From an uncultured Campylobacter sp. (lineage in GTDB: Bacteria > Campylobacterota > Campylobacteria > Campylobacterales > Campylobacteraceae), in NCBI GenBank assembly GCA_937990735.1, contig CALKQT010000024.1:1-15360 (forward strand): a stretch of DNA of 15,360 nt. The letters are read 5' to 3'. A model generated the notes under the pieces. It searched no databases and was not told the DNA's origin. It was given only the letters and a program-made list of their open reading frames with translations. How positions within the stretch are numbered: the first letter of the stretch is position 1; every line of letters begins with the position of its first letter. A program made the position numbers and the translations under genes. Shown piece after piece: positions 13,689-15,360 of the stretch.

Positions 13689-14436
13689 AGATGACGTCCA
13701 AGAGCCTTAAAATTTGATCTTTGAAGATAAAGGTAAGAAGCAGCCCCATCGATAAAAACGGCACGAACGGCAGCTCGTAGCCCTTTTTATGCGCGATGAG
13801 ATACGCAGGCAGCGTCAAAATCGCGCCGATGTAGATCGAGATGCCGCCAAGCTTCCAGCCCAAAATCGCCCCCATAACGCCCGCGATAAAAATATCCGCG
13901 CTTCCCATCGCTTCGCGCTTTAGCACGAAGGTGACGATGAGGCGCAGCACGAAAAATATCGCCGCGTATCCCGCCGCCGCGCCCACGCCGCTGAGATCAA
14001 AATCATACATCAGCGTATAAGCAAGCGAAAGCGCCGTAACTACGTAAAGAAGGCTCTCAGGTACGGCTTTATACTCAAAATCGATCGCCGAAAGCGCCAT
14101 AAGTAAAATAAAGCAAAGCCCAAGCACCGCGGCTTTTGCAAGATCGGGCTCGCCAAAATACGCCGCAAGCGCAAGCACGCCGCCTAAAAGCTCGACGATC
14201 GGGTAGCGAATAGAAATTTTGGTTTTGCAAAAGGCACATTTGCCGCCCAAAAAGAGCCACGAAAGCAGCGGAATGTTGTGGTAAAATTTTAAAGCGTGAG
14301 AGCATTTGGGGCAGTGCGATGCGGGGAAATTGACGCTCTGTCCGCGCGGCAAGCGGTAGATCAGGACGTTGCAAAACGAGCCTACGCAGGTGCCGAATAC
14401 CGCAAAAATCACGCCGTAAACGATATTTAAATCCAT
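13681..14436 (-). CDS. Prepilin peptidase / N-methyltransferase (A24 family)
   Basis: A 251-residue multi-helix inner-membrane aspartic protease. The N-terminal part has GSFCNVLIYRLPRG and the four-cysteine zinc site C42/C45 and C67/C70, which marks the methyltransferase-containing bifunctional form. The two catalytic aspartates are D119 (SAIDFEYKAVPESL) and D181 (MGSADIFIAG, the counterpart of the usual GxGD). It cleaves leader peptides of type IV pilin-like proteins and methylates the new N-terminus. In Campylobacter such an enzyme would serve the competence pseudopilus; this is known of the genus, not shown here. Start ATG 14436 is preceded by AAAGGA. It leads the peptidase-permease-truA gene set. 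Confidence 0.95.
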   Translation of the reverse strand: MDLNIVYGVIFAVFGTCVGSFCNVLIYRLPRGQSVNFPASHCPKCSHALKFYHNIPLLSWLFLGGKCAFCKTKISIRYPIVELLGGVLALAAYFGEPDLAKAAVLGLCFILLMALSAIDFEYKAVPESLLYVVTALSLAYTLMYDFDLSGVGAAAGYAAIFFVLRLIVTFVLKREAMGSADIFIAGVMGAILGWKLGGISIYIGAILTLPAYLIAHKKGYELPFVPFLSMGLLLTFIFKDQILRLLDVIYG

Positions 14437-14501
14437 CTTTTTCCTTTAGAGCTTTAACTTTTTAAAATTTAATCAAACGCTCTATGGTAGCGAGAAATTT
14501 C

Positions 14502-14609
14502 TTAGTTTTCATTGATTTTTCGCCTCTCATAGGGGAAAAATTTTACGAAAATCGCCGCCGCGCCTACGCAAAATAAAATGGCTATAAGCCCGGCGATTAG
14601 CGGCTCGCC
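14502..14609 (-). other. Open continuation of the zinc-ribbon membrane gene beyond its TAG
   Basis: After the TAG at 14612-14610 the same frame stays open for 35 codons to a TAA at 14504-14502. The translation starts GEPLIAGLIAILFCVGAAAI, a good membrane helix, and ends with a positively charged tail, FFPYERRKINEN. A hydrophobic helix with a charged end directly following a truncated membrane protein is unlikely to be chance, so the TAG probably interrupts a formerly 141-codon gene (or is a base error, or is read through). Confidence 0.6.
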
Positions 14610-14927
14610 CTATGCCTCATATAATCCGCCGAAAATCAAAAATCCCGCTACTAGTATCACGGCGTCCAAAAGATCGAAGTTCAAAGTATCTACGATCCAT
14701 AAAAACATGATATATGCGCTTATCCCGCTGCCTGCTGATGCTAAAATTCCCATTTTATCGGGGATGAAAGCAAATGCTAGTACAAAAAACACAAGCAGGC
14801 AAATGTAGACCGCCAGTATAAATTTCTTAGGTTTTTTATACACGCTGCCGCATCTTGGGCATCTTAGAGTTTTCATCGGCTTTTTCGTAAGCTTTTTACC
14901 GCAACCACATTGTATGTAGTAGCTCAT
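14610..14927 (-). CDS. Small zinc-ribbon membrane protein, probably truncated by a TAG
   Basis: A 105-residue protein of unknown function. A zinc-ribbon-like head has QCGCGKK (C7, C9) and RCPRC (C23, C26), followed by a Lys-rich linker and three membrane helices (about 33-53, 57-75, 79-100). It ends LIFGGLYEA at a TAG, beyond which the frame continues as a fourth helix-like segment. I chose ATG 14927 because AAGGAGG lies directly upstream (14937-14931); the frame extends to a GTG at 15020 but that stretch resembles AAATTT-type intergenic DNA. The gene sits between the tautomerase and the prepilin peptidase set. I recall uppS in this position in C. jejuni; here it is not present. Confidence 0.75.
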   Translation of the reverse strand: MSYYIQCGCGKKLTKKPMKTLRCPRCGSVYKKPKKFILAVYICLLVFFVLAFAFIPDKMGILASAGSGISAYIMFLWIVDTLNFDLLDAVILVAGFLIFGGLYEA

Positions 14928-14930
14928 AGC

Positions 14931-14937
14931 CCTCCTT
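14931..14937 (-). promoter_or_regulatory. Ribosome binding site deciding the start of the zinc-ribbon membrane gene
   Basis: AAGGAGG on the minus strand, a near-perfect anti-16S match, three bases ahead of ATG 14927. The spacing is short but the strength favours this start over the upstream GTG at 15020. Confidence 0.55.
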
Positions 14938-15042
14938 GTCGGTTTTGGCGTGAACGGCGGCGTGATTTTTAAAATTTCTGCCACGTTTAAATTTACCGCG
15001 CCTCGTAACTTGATTTGCACTAGAGCTTTAAATTTAAAAGGC

Positions 15043-15070
15043 GCGAAATTTTAAAATTCTAAAATTTCGC
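15043..15070 (-). terminator. Intrinsic terminator of the tautomerase gene
   Basis: GCGAAATTTTA (15043-15053) and TAAAATTTCGC (15060-15070) form a perfect 11-bp stem with a six-base loop. On the minus strand the stem is followed by GCCTTTTAAATTT, a T-rich tail. It lies about 27 bases past the stop codon of the tautomerase gene. Confidence 0.65.
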
Positions 15071-15097
15071 TTTTCAAATTTAGCCTGACGCGCGAGC

Positions 15098-15307
15098 TTA
15101 GCTCTGCCGCTTTCTGATTTCGCTTACTAGCTGCCCGCCGATCGCGTAGTCGTCAGTGGATATTTCATCTATCGTAACGACCGTGGTTTTCTCGCCCCTG
15201 CCTAACACGGCTACCAGGGCATCGGTTAGGTCTTTTACGAGCTTTGCTTTTTGTTCGCGACTTAAGCCGCCACGTTCTTTGGCGATTTTGACGTTTATGT
15301 AGGGCAT
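15098..15307 (-). CDS. 4-oxalocrotonate tautomerase family protein (DmpI-like)
   Basis: A 69-residue cytosolic protein starting MPYINVKIAKERGG. After removal of Met, the N-terminal Pro1 is the family's catalytic base; Arg11 is also present. The Arg39 of classical 4-oxalocrotonate tautomerase is replaced in TTVVTIDEI, and IGGQLVSEIRKR matches the closing hairpin. This pattern fits the DmpI subgroup known from Helicobacter pylori better than the catabolic enzyme. No aromatic meta-cleavage genes are nearby, so the physiological substrate is unknown. It would form small homohexamers by family precedent. The start ATG 15307 has AAGGAG five bases upstream, and the gene appears to be a single-gene unit with its own -10 element and terminator. 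Confidence 0.93.
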   Translation of the reverse strand: MPYINVKIAKERGGLSREQKAKLVKDLTDALVAVLGRGEKTTVVTIDEISTDDYAIGGQLVSEIRKRQS

Positions 15308-15330
15308 TAATTCTCCTTAAAATAAACGCA

Positions 15331-15336
15331 ATTGTA
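15331..15336 (-). promoter_or_regulatory. Candidate -10 element of the tautomerase gene
   Basis: TACAAT on the minus strand (15336 to 15331), in the context TTTTGGCTACAAT. It would give a leader of roughly 17 nucleotides including AAGGAG. The -35 region lies at the window edge and shows no clear box. Confidence 0.45.
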
Positions 15337-15360
15337 GCCAAAATTTCGTCTGTGCGCCTG

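Noticed and set aside
14578..14808. Plus-strand open frame opposite the zinc-ribbon membrane gene
   Set aside because: It mirrors codons of a membrane protein with a strong ribosome site; the plus frame has no such signal.
14928..15020. N-terminal 31-residue extension of the zinc-ribbon membrane protein from a GTG
   Set aside because: The ATG at 14927 has AAGGAGG just upstream, and the extra stretch looks like intergenic DNA.

Overview
The window looks like chromosomal DNA of an oral or gut Campylobacter with a moderately high GC content (C. gracilis, C. showae or C. rectus type). Three things point there: the prepilin peptidase, LptF/G permease, truA gene order, which I recall from C. jejuni; the family resemblances of the encoded proteins; and the striking abundance of the palindrome AAATTT between genes. 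The species call is inference. All fourteen genes I support lie on the minus strand, so transcription runs from right to left. I see no tRNA, rRNA, CRISPR array, insertion sequence or phage gene.

Layout in transcription order, right to left. (a) 15098-15307 is a DmpI-type tautomerase with its own -10 and a good hairpin terminator. (b) 14610-14927 is a small zinc-ribbon membrane protein whose frame is cut by a TAG and then continues as an apparent fourth membrane helix to 14502. (c) 14436-11282 is a tightly overlapping set: prepilin peptidase, LptF/LptG-family permease, and truA. The truA product carries about 230 extra low-complexity residues in front of the normal enzyme. (d) 11048-8017 is a TAXI-type TRAP transporter: binding protein, then fused membrane subunit. 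(e) 7436-4417 is an iron-piracy module: a TonB-dependent siderophore receptor translationally coupled to an IroE/Cee-like trilactone esterase, behind a perfect TATAAT and a 19-bp Fur-like palindrome. (f) 4247-3996 is a small protein with an XRE-like ending, flanked by 13-bp direct repeats. (g) 3797-2074 is an lrgA-lrgB-cytidylate-kinase-like operon. (h) 1812-430 is a multi-CxxC zinc-binding protein with a roughly 108-residue low-complexity insert.

How the genes work together: receptor plus esterase would import a ferric catecholate trilactone and cleave it to free the iron. LrgA and LrgB would form a small-molecule or holin-like membrane system, with the kinase-like protein co-translated. The TRAP pair would import an unknown organic acid. 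The prepilin peptidase would mature the pseudopilins of the competence/secretion apparatus.

The points most worth a second look are the TAG-interrupted membrane protein, the two unrelated proteins (TruA and the zinc protein) that carry similar AAATTT-bearing low-complexity segments, the AAATTT overabundance itself (a match to the RAATTY methylation/uptake motif known from C. jejuni), and the receptor-esterase pair with its putative Fur operator.
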